From contig CALWRY010000016.1 of assembly GCA_944384065.1 (NCBI GenBank), forward strand, positions 1-33,996: a stretch of 33,996 bases of DNA, read 5' to 3'. Positions 7,010 through 15,765 of this stretch are shown in pieces. The translations under genes and the position numbers were made by a program. Origin of the DNA: an uncultured Enterocloster sp. (GTDB lineage: Bacteria > Bacillota > Clostridia > Lachnospirales > Lachnospiraceae). The first letter of the stretch is position 1, and each line of letters opens with the position of its first letter. Under the pieces are notes generated by a model that saw nothing but the letters and a program-made list of their open reading frames with translations, did no database searches and was not told the origin of the DNA.

Positions 7010-7113
7010 TGTAAGCAGGAAATGCAAACAGAAAGGCGCATACCTTTCATACATTTATCCCCCCTTTTAAACATTTTTTGGAAGGCCAGGCATCCCCAGT
7101 GCCTGGTTTTTTC
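7010..7113 (+). ncRNA. Candidate small RNA of about 100 nt
   Basis: A rightward -10 TATAAT (6998-7003), with a weak TGGTTT 17 bp upstream (6975-6980), would start transcription near 7010. A strong terminator ends at 7112. No convincing ORF lies between. The transcript has the hairpin GAAAGG/CCTTTC (7031-7048), then a single-stranded C-rich stretch (TATCCCCCC), then the terminator hairpin. C-rich single strands are typical of Firmicute small RNAs that pair with ribosome sites. It could instead be an attenuated leader of the cotJ operon 145 bp downstream. Confidence 0.35.
7086..7112 (+). terminator. Rho-independent terminator between the AraC gene and cotJA
   Basis: CCAGGCA (7086-7092) pairs with TGCCTGG (7100-7106), followed by TTTTTT. 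The T-run shows that it acts rightward, yet no rightward gene lies upstream, which is why a small RNA is proposed. Confidence 0.85.
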
Positions 7114-7257
7114 ATGTGATTTTTCCTGGTTAATCTGGTATGCCTTCCATACAGTAAAATTTTAATCTCCGTTCATACTAAAAACAGACGCCGCCTGTAA
7201 CGGAGTCTTAAAAATAGATGTGACAAGCTATAAAAGACAAGAAAGGAGTGCTGCCCT

Positions 7258-7491
7258 ATGCATCTATGCGGATGTGAGCCAAAGCCGGAATCCGGCAAAA
7301 CCGTGAGCCTTCTGTCAGGATCCGGCCGTCCTCTTCCCTCGCCGGGCCCGGGGCTTTGCCTGGCCATTGCCTCTGTACCCATGCAGCTCTGGGAGACGCC
7401 CTATGATCCAGCCGTCGGACTAAAGCAGGGAACCGTCTTTCCCAGCCTGGATCTCCCATTCTTTTTGACAGGAGGTGGTACAAATGGCTGA
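7258..7491 (+). CDS. cotJA: Spore coat-associated protein CotJA
   Basis: The 77-residue protein matches the small CotJA family of spore-forming Firmicutes. The hallmark segment is LCLAIASVPMQLWETPYDPAVGL followed by KQGTVFPSLDLPFF. The N-terminus is a proline- and glycine-rich linker. CotJA, B and C are made in the mother cell and join the inner coat together. AAAGGAGTG precedes the ATG. CATACAGT at 7148-7155 resembles a sigma-E -10 element, but I see no convincing -35, so the promoter is not called. The stop overlaps the start of cotJB by eight bases. Confidence 0.92.
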   Translation: MHLCGCEPKPESGKTVSLLSGSGRPLPSPGPGLCLAIASVPMQLWETPYDPAVGLKQGTVFPSLDLPFFLTGGGTNG

Positions 7492-7783
7492 CCGCGCCGC
7501 GCTTCTGCAGAAAATCAATGAGACCAGTTTTCTTCTGGATGATTTGCGCCTGTATCTGGATACCCACCCGTTGGAGCTGCCTGCCCTTGACGCCTTCCAT
7601 GAGGCCATGATCCAGAGGAAGCAGCTTCTGGCCGAGTTTGCAGGAGAATTTGAGCCCCTCACACCGGAATATATCTGTCCGGACACAAACAATCGGAAAC
7701 AGTGCTGTACCAATTATCCCGGTCAGAAGCATTTTACCTGGACGGACGGCCCTCTGCCCTGGGACAATGAAGGAGGTGTGTGA
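7484..7783 (+). CDS. cotJB: Spore coat protein CotJB
   Basis: The 99-residue protein matches CotJB: LLQKINETSFLLDDLRLYLDTHP, then an alpha-helical central part, a DTN-x-RKQCC segment and the tail FTWTDGPLPWDNEGGV. ATG at 7484 is chosen over the GTG at 7475 because AGGAGGTGG lies at the right distance only for the former. The start lies inside the end of cotJA, suggesting translational coupling. It works with CotJA and CotJC in the coat. Confidence 0.92.
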   Translation: MADRAALLQKINETSFLLDDLRLYLDTHPLELPALDAFHEAMIQRKQLLAEFAGEFEPLTPEYICPDTNNRKQCCTNYPGQKHFTWTDGPLPWDNEGGV

Positions 7784-7785
7784 AC

Positions 7786-8403
7786 ATGTGGAGCTATGAA
7801 AAACGCCTGCAGTTTCCCGTAAATATACGGAAAACCTGTCCAAAAACCGCGTCGCTGATAATCAGTCAGTTCGGCGGACCCGACGGGGAGCTGGCCGCCT
7901 CCATGCGCTATCTGTCGCAGCGCTACTCCATGCCCTGCAAGGAGACGGGCGGACTTCTCACCGACATAGGCACCGAGGAACTGGGACATTTGGAAATGAT
8001 CTGCGCAATTGTCTATCAGCTCACCAAAAACCTGACCCCTGAGCAGGCCAAAACAGCAGGCTTCGACGCCTACTATATCGATCATACCACCGGTCTCTGG
8101 CCGGCGGCTGCAGCTGGGATCCCCTTTAACGCCTGTGAATTTCAGTCTAAGGGGGACGCTCTCACGGATCTCCATGAAGACCTGGCTGCAGAGCAGAAGG
8201 CGCGCACCACCTATGACAACCTGATTCGGGTCATCGACGACCCGGATGTGCGGGAGCCCTTAAAATTCCTGCGTGCCAGGGAGATCGTCCATTTCCAGAG
8301 GTTCGGGGAGGCTCTGGAGCGCGTGAAGTCAAAATTGAATGAAAAAAACTTTTATTTCTTTAATCCGGAGTTTGATAAGCAGTTTCTGGCAAAACCCGTA
8401 TAA
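7786..8403 (+). CDS. cotJC: Spore coat manganese catalase-like protein CotJC
   Basis: The 205-residue protein belongs to the dimanganese catalase family as the spore-coat version CotJC. It starts MWSYEKRLQFPVNI and has metal-ligand helices with GTEELGHLEM (residues around 65-75) and LHEDLAAEQKART followed by LRAREIVHFQRFGEAL. These glutamates and histidines are the expected Mn ligands, so hydrogen peroxide removal in the coat is plausible. The ATG at 7786 follows AAGGAGGTG and lies three bases after the cotJB stop. The three genes form one operon, closed by the terminator at 8442. Confidence 0.93.
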   Translation: MWSYEKRLQFPVNIRKTCPKTASLIISQFGGPDGELAASMRYLSQRYSMPCKETGGLLTDIGTEELGHLEMICAIVYQLTKNLTPEQAKTAGFDAYYIDHTTGLWPAAAAGIPFNACEFQSKGDALTDLHEDLAAEQKARTTYDNLIRVIDDPDVREPLKFLRAREIVHFQRFGEALERVKSKLNEKNFYFFNPEFDKQFLAKPV

Positions 8404-8441
8404 CTCACAAACCCGCTGAGAGCTCTGATGACATGATGGCA

Positions 8442-8480
8442 AAAGCCTGGGACCTTTTTCTGCGGCCCAGGCTTTCTTTC
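8442..8480 (+). terminator. Terminator of the cotJABC operon
   Basis: AAAGCCTGGG (8442-8451) pairs with CCCAGGCTTT (8466-8475), followed by CTTTC. The T-run is interrupted, so efficiency is uncertain. Immediately downstream a roughly 15-bp unit (GCTTTCTTTC...) is repeated about three times imperfectly to 8511. Confidence 0.7.
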
Positions 8481-8534
8481 ACGCAGCTTTCTTTCTCGCG
8501 GCTTACTTTCACTGCCAACTTTCTATAAAAACAT

Positions 8535-8563
8535 TTCACATCCACAGATATCCATGGTATAAT
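8535..8563 (+). promoter_or_regulatory. Promoter of the AEC carrier - LarA unit
   Basis: TTCACA (8535-8540) and TATAAT (8558-8563) are separated by 17 bp, with TGG before the -10 (extended -10). It lies 82 bp before the carrier gene. Confidence 0.7.
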
Positions 8564-8644
8564 TCCATTCGTATATAAAGTCTGCGGCGGCCGTTAAAAA
8601 GCCGTTACAATTTGCAAAAGATACGATAAAGGAGAGTCTCCGCA

Positions 8645-9574
8645 ATGGAATTAGCGATAATCACAGCCCAGCAGGTTTTCATACTGTTTTTAATGATTCT
8701 CACAGGAACTATCGGCTTTCGCACCGGCATCATAAAAGAGGACGGCAAAAAAGTCCTCTCCGATATGCTTTTATATCTGATTGCCCCCGCCATGCTTATT
8801 GATTCCTATATGGTGGAGTTCGATCCGGCTACCTTTCAGAATCTTCTCACCACCTTTGTTTTAAGCGGCATTCTTCTTTTGCTGGGACTTGCCGTAAGCT
8901 TTGCCTGTACATGGAAGCTTAAAAGCCCCAATATCATCATTCTGCGGTTTGCCTGTACATTTTCCAATGCAGGATATATGGGCTTCCCTCTGATCCGCGC
9001 GCTGTTCGGAGAGGAGGGCATCCTTTATGCCAGCGCCTTTCTTGCCATGTTCAATCTCCTCCTCTGGACGCAGGGCTACGTGATGGTTTCCGGAAAAGTC
9101 CGTCCCAGGGAGATCGCTGTCAGCATCATTACCTGCCCCAGCATTATCGCTGTCATTATCGGCCTTGGAATCTACCTTATGCGGATCCCGGTGTCCGATA
9201 TAATCAAAACGCCTGTCTCCATGATCGGAGATATGAATACCCCCATGTCCATGATCGTAATCGGGCTGACCATAGCGGGGAGCGATATCCGGGCACTTTT
9301 AAAATCCAGGGAGCTCGGAATCGTCATATTCCTGCGCATGTTCCTCATTCCTCTGACCGGCGCCCTGATCTTCTTCTTCCTCGGAGTCCACGGCCAGGTG
9401 CCCATGATCGCCCTGATCCTGGAGGCCTGCCCCTGCGCGGCCATCACCACCATGTTCGCCATCAAGTTCAGACACAGCGAGACACTGGCTGCGGGTTCCG
9501 TGGTCATCTCCACTCTGCTGAGCATTGTGACGCTGCCCCTCTATGCCCTGGTTTTATCCTCTGTGGTTGGGTGA
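8645..9574 (+). CDS. AEC-family (auxin efflux carrier-like) transporter
   Basis: The 309-residue protein is a multi-span membrane protein of the AEC family, with about ten hydrophobic helices in two similar halves. Family-like features are the start AQQVFILFLMILTGTIGFRTGI, the segment FSNAGYMGFPLIRALFGEEGI in helix 4 and EACPCAAITTMFAIKF near the C-terminus. Bacterial members move small organic acids such as malate, malonate or lactate. AAAGGAGAG supports the start. The next gene is a LarA-type 2-hydroxyacid racemase/epimerase in the same orientation with a 56-bp gap, so I infer that this protein carries that enzyme's substrate or product. Confidence 0.87.
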   Translation: MELAIITAQQVFILFLMILTGTIGFRTGIIKEDGKKVLSDMLLYLIAPAMLIDSYMVEFDPATFQNLLTTFVLSGILLLLGLAVSFACTWKLKSPNIIILRFACTFSNAGYMGFPLIRALFGEEGILYASAFLAMFNLLLWTQGYVMVSGKVRPREIAVSIITCPSIIAVIIGLGIYLMRIPVSDIIKTPVSMIGDMNTPMSMIVIGLTIAGSDIRALLKSRELGIVIFLRMFLIPLTGALIFFFLGVHGQVPMIALILEACPCAAITTMFAIKFRHSETLAAGSVVISTLLSIVTLPLYALVLSSVVG

Positions 9575-9630
9575 TAATTCTCATGCTTTGCCGTCTCTAT
9601 GCAAAAATTTAGAAAGGAAGGTAACGAACC

Positions 9631-10908
9631 ATGCTGACAACTCTCTCTTTTCCCTATGGAAGAACAACTCTCAATTGCAGGCTGGAAGCGGACGAATTAA
9701 AGGCCGTTCTCACCAGCAGTCTGGAGGACTATCAGGCAGCCCTCAGCGAGGAAGATCTTGTCCGAAAAGCTCTGGAGAATCCCATCGGCTGTCCGCGTCT
9801 AGCCCAGTTATCCGCAGGAAAGAAAAATATCACTGTCATCACCAGCGACCACACCCGTCCCATGCCCAGCCGCATCACAATGCCCCTTCTTTTATCAGAA
9901 ATACGAAAAGGCAGCCCCGAGGCCCGCATATCCATCCTGGTCGCAACAGGGACGCACCGGGCGGCCACCCGCGAAGAGCTTCTTGAGCGGTTTGGAGATG
10001 AGATTGTCTCTCAGGAAAATATATATATTCATAACTGCGACGACGCATCCTCTATGACAATTCTCGGCGGCACGCCGGGTGGAAATACCATCGCCATCAA
10101 CCGGCTGGCGGCAGAAGCAGATCTGCTGATCGCCGAGGGCTTTATTGAGCCTCATTTCTTTGCAGGATTTTCCGGGGGGAGGAAAAGTATTATGCCGGGC
10201 ATTGCGTCCAGAGAGAGCATCATGTACAATCACTGCGCTCCGTGGATTGCAGATCCCCATTCCGTTATGGGAAGTCTGGAGCATAATCCCATCCATGAGG
10301 ACATGGTCTTCGCCGCAAGAAAATCCGGCCTTGCCTTCATCCTCAATGTTGTGCTGAACCACAAAAAAGAAATTATCGGCGCATATGCCGGCGATATGGA
10401 GGAAGCCCACAGGGAGGGCGTGGCGTTTTTGTCCTCGCTCTGCGCCTGTCCAGCCTCGCCCGCTGATATTGTGATAGTGTCCAACGGCGGATTCCCTCTG
10501 GATCAGAACATTTATCAGAGCGTAAAGGGAATGGCCACAGCCGCGAGAACCTGCCGCAAAGGCGGAGTTATCATTATTGTCTCCCAATGTGCGGACGGTC
10601 ATGGGGGTGAAAGCTTTTACCATACCTTTTCCTCGGAGCCGGACACAAAAAAAATCATGGATTCCATTCTCTCCCAGGCTCCTAAGGCCACGATCCCCGA
10701 TCAATGGCAGTCCCAAATATTGTGCAGTATTCTGTTACATCATCCTGTGATTTTAGTAAGCGACGTGCCCAAAGAAATGGCCAAAAAAATGCACCTGCTG
10801 CCCGCCTCCTCCATAGAAGAAGCGGTGCAGCAGGCGAAATCAATCCTAAAACTTCCGTCCCCATCCATAACCGCAGTCATGGACGGGCCTTCCATCATTA
10901 TACAGTAA
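9631..10908 (+). CDS. LarA-family nickel-pincer racemase/epimerase
   Basis: The 425-residue protein belongs to the LarA (DUF2088) family, whose founding member interconverts D- and L-lactate using the nickel-pincer nucleotide cofactor. All key residues fall one position after those of Lactiplantibacillus LarA: Arg76 in SDHTRPMP (LarA R75), His109 in ATGTHR (H108), His175 in EPHFF (H174), the cofactor-linking Lys185 in GGRKSIMPG (K184) and His201 in YNHCAPW (H200). An active enzyme is therefore likely, though substrates in this family vary widely. The cofactor genes larB, larC and larE are not in this window and must be elsewhere. The start follows AGGAAGG. It ends 18 bp from the convergent gdhA. 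Confidence 0.9.
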   Translation: MLTTLSFPYGRTTLNCRLEADELKAVLTSSLEDYQAALSEEDLVRKALENPIGCPRLAQLSAGKKNITVITSDHTRPMPSRITMPLLLSEIRKGSPEARISILVATGTHRAATREELLERFGDEIVSQENIYIHNCDDASSMTILGGTPGGNTIAINRLAAEADLLIAEGFIEPHFFAGFSGGRKSIMPGIASRESIMYNHCAPWIADPHSVMGSLEHNPIHEDMVFAARKSGLAFILNVVLNHKKEIIGAYAGDMEEAHREGVAFLSSLCACPASPADIVIVSNGGFPLDQNIYQSVKGMATAARTCRKGGVIIIVSQCADGHGGESFYHTFSSEPDTKKIMDSILSQAPKATIPDQWQSQILCSILLHHPVILVSDVPKEMAKKMHLLPASSIEEAVQQAKSILKLPSPSITAVMDGPSIIIQ

Positions 10909-10926
10909 CCGGTCTGGCAGGGGATA

Positions 10927-12288
<1,362 letters not shown>

Positions 12289-12307
12289 TTAAAGTGTAGG
12301 GATGCGC

Positions 12308-12324
12308 GTGTGTCCTTGACACAC
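12308..12324. promoter_or_regulatory. Dyad in the gdhA leader
   Basis: GTGTGTC and GACACAC are perfect complements separated by three bases. The dyad lies directly after the predicted gdhA transcription start, so it could be a repressor site or an mRNA-stabilising 5' hairpin. Confidence 0.45.
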
Positions 12325-12335
12325 TGTTAGGGAAA

Positions 12336-12364
12336 ATTATAACAAGTTAATATGTTAAAGTCAA
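12336..12364 (-). promoter_or_regulatory. gdhA promoter
   Basis: On the minus strand TTGACT (12364-12359) and TATAAT (12341-12336) are separated by 17 bp, with TGT before the -10. The -35 overlaps the last codons of the upstream diguanylate cyclase gene. Confidence 0.85.
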
Positions 12365-13740
12365 CAAGTATCTTTTTCTCCACTAAGTACAAATTGATCC
12401 TTTCCCTTCTGCTTCGCCTCATAGAGCAGGCGATCCGCCTTCCGGTACAGATCGTCAATGGCAGCTCCCCCTTCCACAGGGATTGCGCCCATGCTGCATG
12501 TGACAGCTCCTTTGGGGAGACGGATAGCGTTCATCTCCTCCTTCAAACGCCCCATCTGCCTCTCCATATCCTCCCGCGTCATGGGATCGCGGATAAGGGC
12601 GACGAATTCGTCCCCGCCCAGCCTTCCCAGTATGCCGCTGCTGCCAAAAATCTTCCTCAGCTTTTCCGCCGCCTCCCGCAGAACCCTGTCGCCTGCCGGG
12701 TGCCCCAGCTGATCATTGATCTTCTTAAAATGATCTATATCCAGAATGATAAAGAAGCCGGTCGTCTCCCCCTCTTTCTCCGCTCCCCAGCCGTCCAGTA
12801 TATCCTGGGCTGACTGGAAGAACTGCTGCCGTCCCAAAAGCCCCGTAAGCCCGTCCAGGCGCGCCTCATAATACAGATAATTCAGGTTCTTTTGGTGCAC
12901 GGTGATAACAAGGATAACCAGGAAAGAAAGGGAAAGGATTCCCAGCAAAAATTGAATCTGCAGATGCAGCATATCATAGGAAATTTTATCCGACAGATCA
13001 ATTCCGTACCTGTGCATTACGCTTTCAATCCGGTCCGTAAAATACAAGGTCACGCTGAAAGCCGCCAGGAGCGTTAAAAAAACAGTTGTCCACATTCCCC
13101 TTTTGTTATGGTCCGAAATGGCATATACCTGGTCAACGGTCTCTATCCGGTATATATATTTCCGGACGTACTCGGATCGCAGGAATATATAGCAGAGGAA
13201 AATAATTAAATCCACCGCCAATGTGGAGGGAATAAAATCTATGCGGAAAATATCATTCAGCGTATTGGAAATTCCAAAGCCCATTTCCGGGAAAAAAATC
13301 CCCATAAAGCCATAGACTAAAAAAGAATGCAGAACCCTTCCCAGGGATGATACAAGCAGCATATTGACAAGAGGATGCTTTCCCCTTCTGGCAGACTGAT
13401 AGAGCAGCCCGGATATCAATCCGAACAGGGCGCGGGATCCCACGCTCAGCAGAATGCTCTCCAGGGGTCTCCCGCTCTGTATGGGTGAAAAAATCATATC
13501 CCCGACCCCCACATAATAGGCGGAGGCCTTCCACATGGACGCCAGTCCGAAGATGGTTCCCACCAGCGTCGCTTCCTTCGGCCCCATCAGGCAGCCTGCG
13601 GCCAGAACCGGAATATAGACAAATGTAATGGAAATGGGATCAATATGAATATATCCCAAAAAAGAAAAGGACATAAAAAGCTCAAGGGCGATCAATGCCC
13701 AAAGCACATATTTATTTTTCCCTGTGAACGTTCCTTCCAT
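12361..13740 (-). CDS. Membrane-bound diguanylate cyclase (GGDEF)
   Basis: The 459-residue protein has an N-terminal half with about seven or eight hydrophobic segments (a putative membrane sensor, MASE-like in layout but not assigned to a named type) and a C-terminal GGDEF domain of about 165 residues. The catalytic motif is intact in RLGGDEFVALI (around residues 371-381), and FFIILDIDHFKKINDQLGH carries the metal and guanine-binding residues. The RxxD product-inhibition site is not seen at its usual place before GGDEF. It should make cyclic di-GMP from two GTP. ATG at 13740 is preferred, with GGGGG upstream; a TTG at 13758 is possible. A strong terminator separates it from trpB2 on its upstream side. 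Confidence 0.88.
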   Translation of the reverse strand: MEGTFTGKNKYVLWALIALELFMSFSFLGYIHIDPISITFVYIPVLAAGCLMGPKEATLVGTIFGLASMWKASAYYVGVGDMIFSPIQSGRPLESILLSVGSRALFGLISGLLYQSARRGKHPLVNMLLVSSLGRVLHSFLVYGFMGIFFPEMGFGISNTLNDIFRIDFIPSTLAVDLIIFLCYIFLRSEYVRKYIYRIETVDQVYAISDHNKRGMWTTVFLTLLAAFSVTLYFTDRIESVMHRYGIDLSDKISYDMLHLQIQFLLGILSLSFLVILVITVHQKNLNYLYYEARLDGLTGLLGRQQFFQSAQDILDGWGAEKEGETTGFFIILDIDHFKKINDQLGHPAGDRVLREAAEKLRKIFGSSGILGRLGGDEFVALIRDPMTREDMERQMGRLKEEMNAIRLPKGAVTCSMGAIPVEGGAAIDDLYRKADRLLYEAKQKGKDQFVLSGEKDTC

Positions 13741-13798
13741 TCGCTGCAAAACCCCCAATTCTTACCATCTATGATAGTCCATAGGAGGCTGACTGTCA

Positions 13799-13848
13799 AT
13801 AAAACAATCTCCCCTCAAGGGAGAGCTGCTCTCTTTGAGGGGAGATTC
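13799..13848 (-). terminator. Terminator of trpB2
   Basis: AATCTCCCCTCAA (13806-13818) pairs with TTGAGGGGAGATT (13836-13848), with an inner GAGAG/CTCTC extension. On the minus strand it is followed by GTTTTATT. It lies nine bases after the trpB2 stop. Confidence 0.85.
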
Positions 13849-13857
13849 TTAAGGGGA

Positions 13858-15234
13858 TTAATTCTCCGGCACATTGGGAAGTCCCGCAAATCCCTTCGCC
13901 AGATCCTCGTCCGTGGGAATGGTATCGGTCATCTGGCCATTGTTGAACTTCTCATAAGCGTACATGTCAAAATATCCGGTTCCGGTGAGGCCGAATACAA
14001 TAGTCTTCTCCTCCCCGGTCTCCTTGCACTTAAGGGCCTCGTCAATGGCCACCTTGATGGCATGGCTGCTCTCCGGCGCCGGAAGGATGCCCTCCACCCG
14101 CGCGAACTGCTCCGCCGCCTCAAACACTGCGGTCTGCTCCACGGACACTGCCTCCATCAGCCCGTCATGGTAGAGCTGGGAGAGAACCGGGCTCATGCCG
14201 TGATACCGAAGGCCGCCCGCATGGTTCGCAGAGGGGATAAATCCGCTTCCCAGGGTGTACATCTTTGCCAGGGGGCACACCATGCCGGTATCGCAGAAGT
14301 CATAGGCGAAGCGGCCTCTGGTAAAGCTGGGGCAGGAGGCAGGCTCCACAGCGATGATGCGGTAGTCTCTCTCCCCTTTAAGCTTTTCGCCCATAAAGGG
14401 AGAAATCAGGCCTCCCAGGTTGGATCCGCCGCCGGCGCAGCCGATGATCATGTCCGGCACAATGCCGTATTTGTCCAGGGCCGCCTTTGTCTCCAGGCCA
14501 ATCACCGTCTGGTGGAGCAGCACCTGATTTAACACGCTTCCCAGCACATAGCGGTATCCCTCCTGCTGGGTGGCCGCCTCCACCGCCTCGGAGATGGCGC
14601 AGCCAAGGCTTCCGCTGGTTCCCGGATGCTCCGCCAGGATCTTGCGGCCAACCGCTGTGGTCTCCGAGGGAGAAGGCGTCACCTTCGCCCCGTAGGTGCG
14701 CATCACCTCTCGGCGGAAGGGCTTCTGTTCATAGGAGCACTTCACCATATACACCTGGCAGTCCAGCTCCAGATAAGCGCAGGCCATGGAGAGGGCGGTG
14801 CCCCACTGTCCGGCTCCTGTCTCTGTAGTCACGCCCTTTAACCCCTGCTTCTTTGCGTAGTAGGCCTGGGCAATGGCGGAATTTAACTTATGGCTGCCGC
14901 TGGTATTATTTCCCTCAAACTTATAGTAAATCTTAGCCGGGGTATCTAACTTCTTCTCCAGGCAGTAAGCCCGTACCAGAGGCGAGGGGCGGTACATCTT
15001 GTAAAAATCCAGGATCTCCTGGGGAATATCGATATAGGGGGTGGTGTCGTCCAGCTCCTGCCGGATCAGATCGTCGCAGAACACAGGACGCAGATCCTCA
15101 TAGCCCATGGGCTTTAAGGTCGCCGGGTTTAATAGGGGGGCGGGCTTGTTCTTCATATCTGCCCGGACATTGTACCACTGCTTGGGCATCTCCTTCTCTT
15201 CCAGATAGATTTTGTAGGGGATTTCTCTGCTCAT
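13858..15234 (-). CDS. trpB: Tryptophan synthase beta chain, TrpB2 type
   Basis: The 458-residue PLP enzyme joins L-serine and indole to give tryptophan. It is the TrpB2-type variant: about 60 residues longer than TrpB1, with EGNNTSGSHKLNSA around the PLP lysine (Lys116) where TrpB1 has the N-H-T-G-A-H-K form. TETGAGQWG gives the catalytic Glu138, and GCAGGGSNLGG the phosphate-binding loop. TrpB2 proteins do not need a TrpA partner, and no trpA is nearby, so indole salvage is a likely role. ATG at 15234 follows AAGGAGAA; the longer frame runs into the leader. A Trp-specific T-box in the leader should switch expression on when tryptophan is scarce. Confidence 0.93.
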   Translation of the reverse strand: MSREIPYKIYLEEKEMPKQWYNVRADMKNKPAPLLNPATLKPMGYEDLRPVFCDDLIRQELDDTTPYIDIPQEILDFYKMYRPSPLVRAYCLEKKLDTPAKIYYKFEGNNTSGSHKLNSAIAQAYYAKKQGLKGVTTETGAGQWGTALSMACAYLELDCQVYMVKCSYEQKPFRREVMRTYGAKVTPSPSETTAVGRKILAEHPGTSGSLGCAISEAVEAATQQEGYRYVLGSVLNQVLLHQTVIGLETKAALDKYGIVPDMIIGCAGGGSNLGGLISPFMGEKLKGERDYRIIAVEPASCPSFTRGRFAYDFCDTGMVCPLAKMYTLGSGFIPSANHAGGLRYHGMSPVLSQLYHDGLMEAVSVEQTAVFEAAEQFARVEGILPAPESSHAIKVAIDEALKCKETGEEKTIVFGLTGTGYFDMYAYEKFNNGQMTDTIPTDEDLAKGFAGLPNVPEN

Positions 15235-15319
15235 AATCGTTCTCCTTTCCTTGAAAAACCGTGTCGTTTCGCAGCAGCTTCTTTTAGGCGTCTGCTGCGG
15301 CATTTCCGGGGAAAGGGAT

Positions 15320-15632
15320 AAAAAAATACCCTCGTCCCCACTATCACTTACAGGGACAAGAGCAATACTCCTGCGGTGCCACCCTTATTGACAGAATCTT
15401 CTGCCCGCTCTGCGCATACAAACATATGCTGAACCTTGGTAACGAAGCTTCTCCCTCCGTCTCGCCTACTTGCCGCATCCCGGATCCTGTCCCAGACACT
15501 CTCCGCCGCTGCGTTCCGCTCGCCCTCAGAAGTCCATTCAGCCAGGCCGTCCGCGCCGCGATCCCACCATCCGCAGCTCTCTGTACCGTCCGCAATCTGT
15601 CCTACTCACTCTTCCTCAACGGTTTGTTGGAT
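15320..15632 (-). promoter_or_regulatory. T-box riboswitch, tryptophan-specific
   Basis: On the minus strand the conserved T-box AAGGGTGGCACCGC (15386-15373) is followed by a terminator hairpin, CTCTTGTCCC with GGGACGAGGG, and TATTTTTTT (15362 to 15320). Upstream, stem I shows AGAGAGCTGC and GGTGGGATCGCGGC, as in known T-boxes. The specifier loop reads TGAATGGACTT, so the codon is TGG (15536-15534), i.e. tryptophan, followed by the usual A. Uncharged tRNA-Trp would favour the antiterminator and allow trpB2 transcription. A further hairpin (GCAGCA/TGCTGC, about 15274-15300) lies between terminator and gene. Confidence 0.93.
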
Positions 15633-15635
15633 TAT

Positions 15636-15665
15636 ATATATCACAGACATTCCCCCTTTGTCAAC
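15636..15665 (-). promoter_or_regulatory. Promoter of the T-box - trpB2 transcript
   Basis: On the minus strand a perfect TTGACA (15665-15660) and TATATA (15641-15636) are separated by 18 bp. The start would be near 15629, at the head of the T-box. Confidence 0.7.
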
Positions 15666-15680
15666 TGTTTTTTTCTGAAA

Positions 15681-15713
15681 ATGAGAAAGCCGCCTGCCAA
15701 AAGACAGACGGCC
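15681..15713 (-). terminator. Terminator of adhE
   Basis: On the minus strand GCCGTCTGTC (15713-15704), a TTTT loop and GGCAGGCGGC (15699-15690) form a ten-pair stem with two G-U wobbles, followed by TTTCTCATTTT. It lies about 50 bp after the adhE stop. Confidence 0.75.
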
Positions 15714-15765
15714 TTCCCCAAACACAAAGGATAAAGGTATTTTCCCCAGAGGGGTCAAATATTCG

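Noticed and set aside
8467-8511. Three imperfect units of GCTTTCTTTC type after cotJC
   Set aside because: Short, low-complexity and degenerate; probably slippage around the terminator rather than a functional repeat array.
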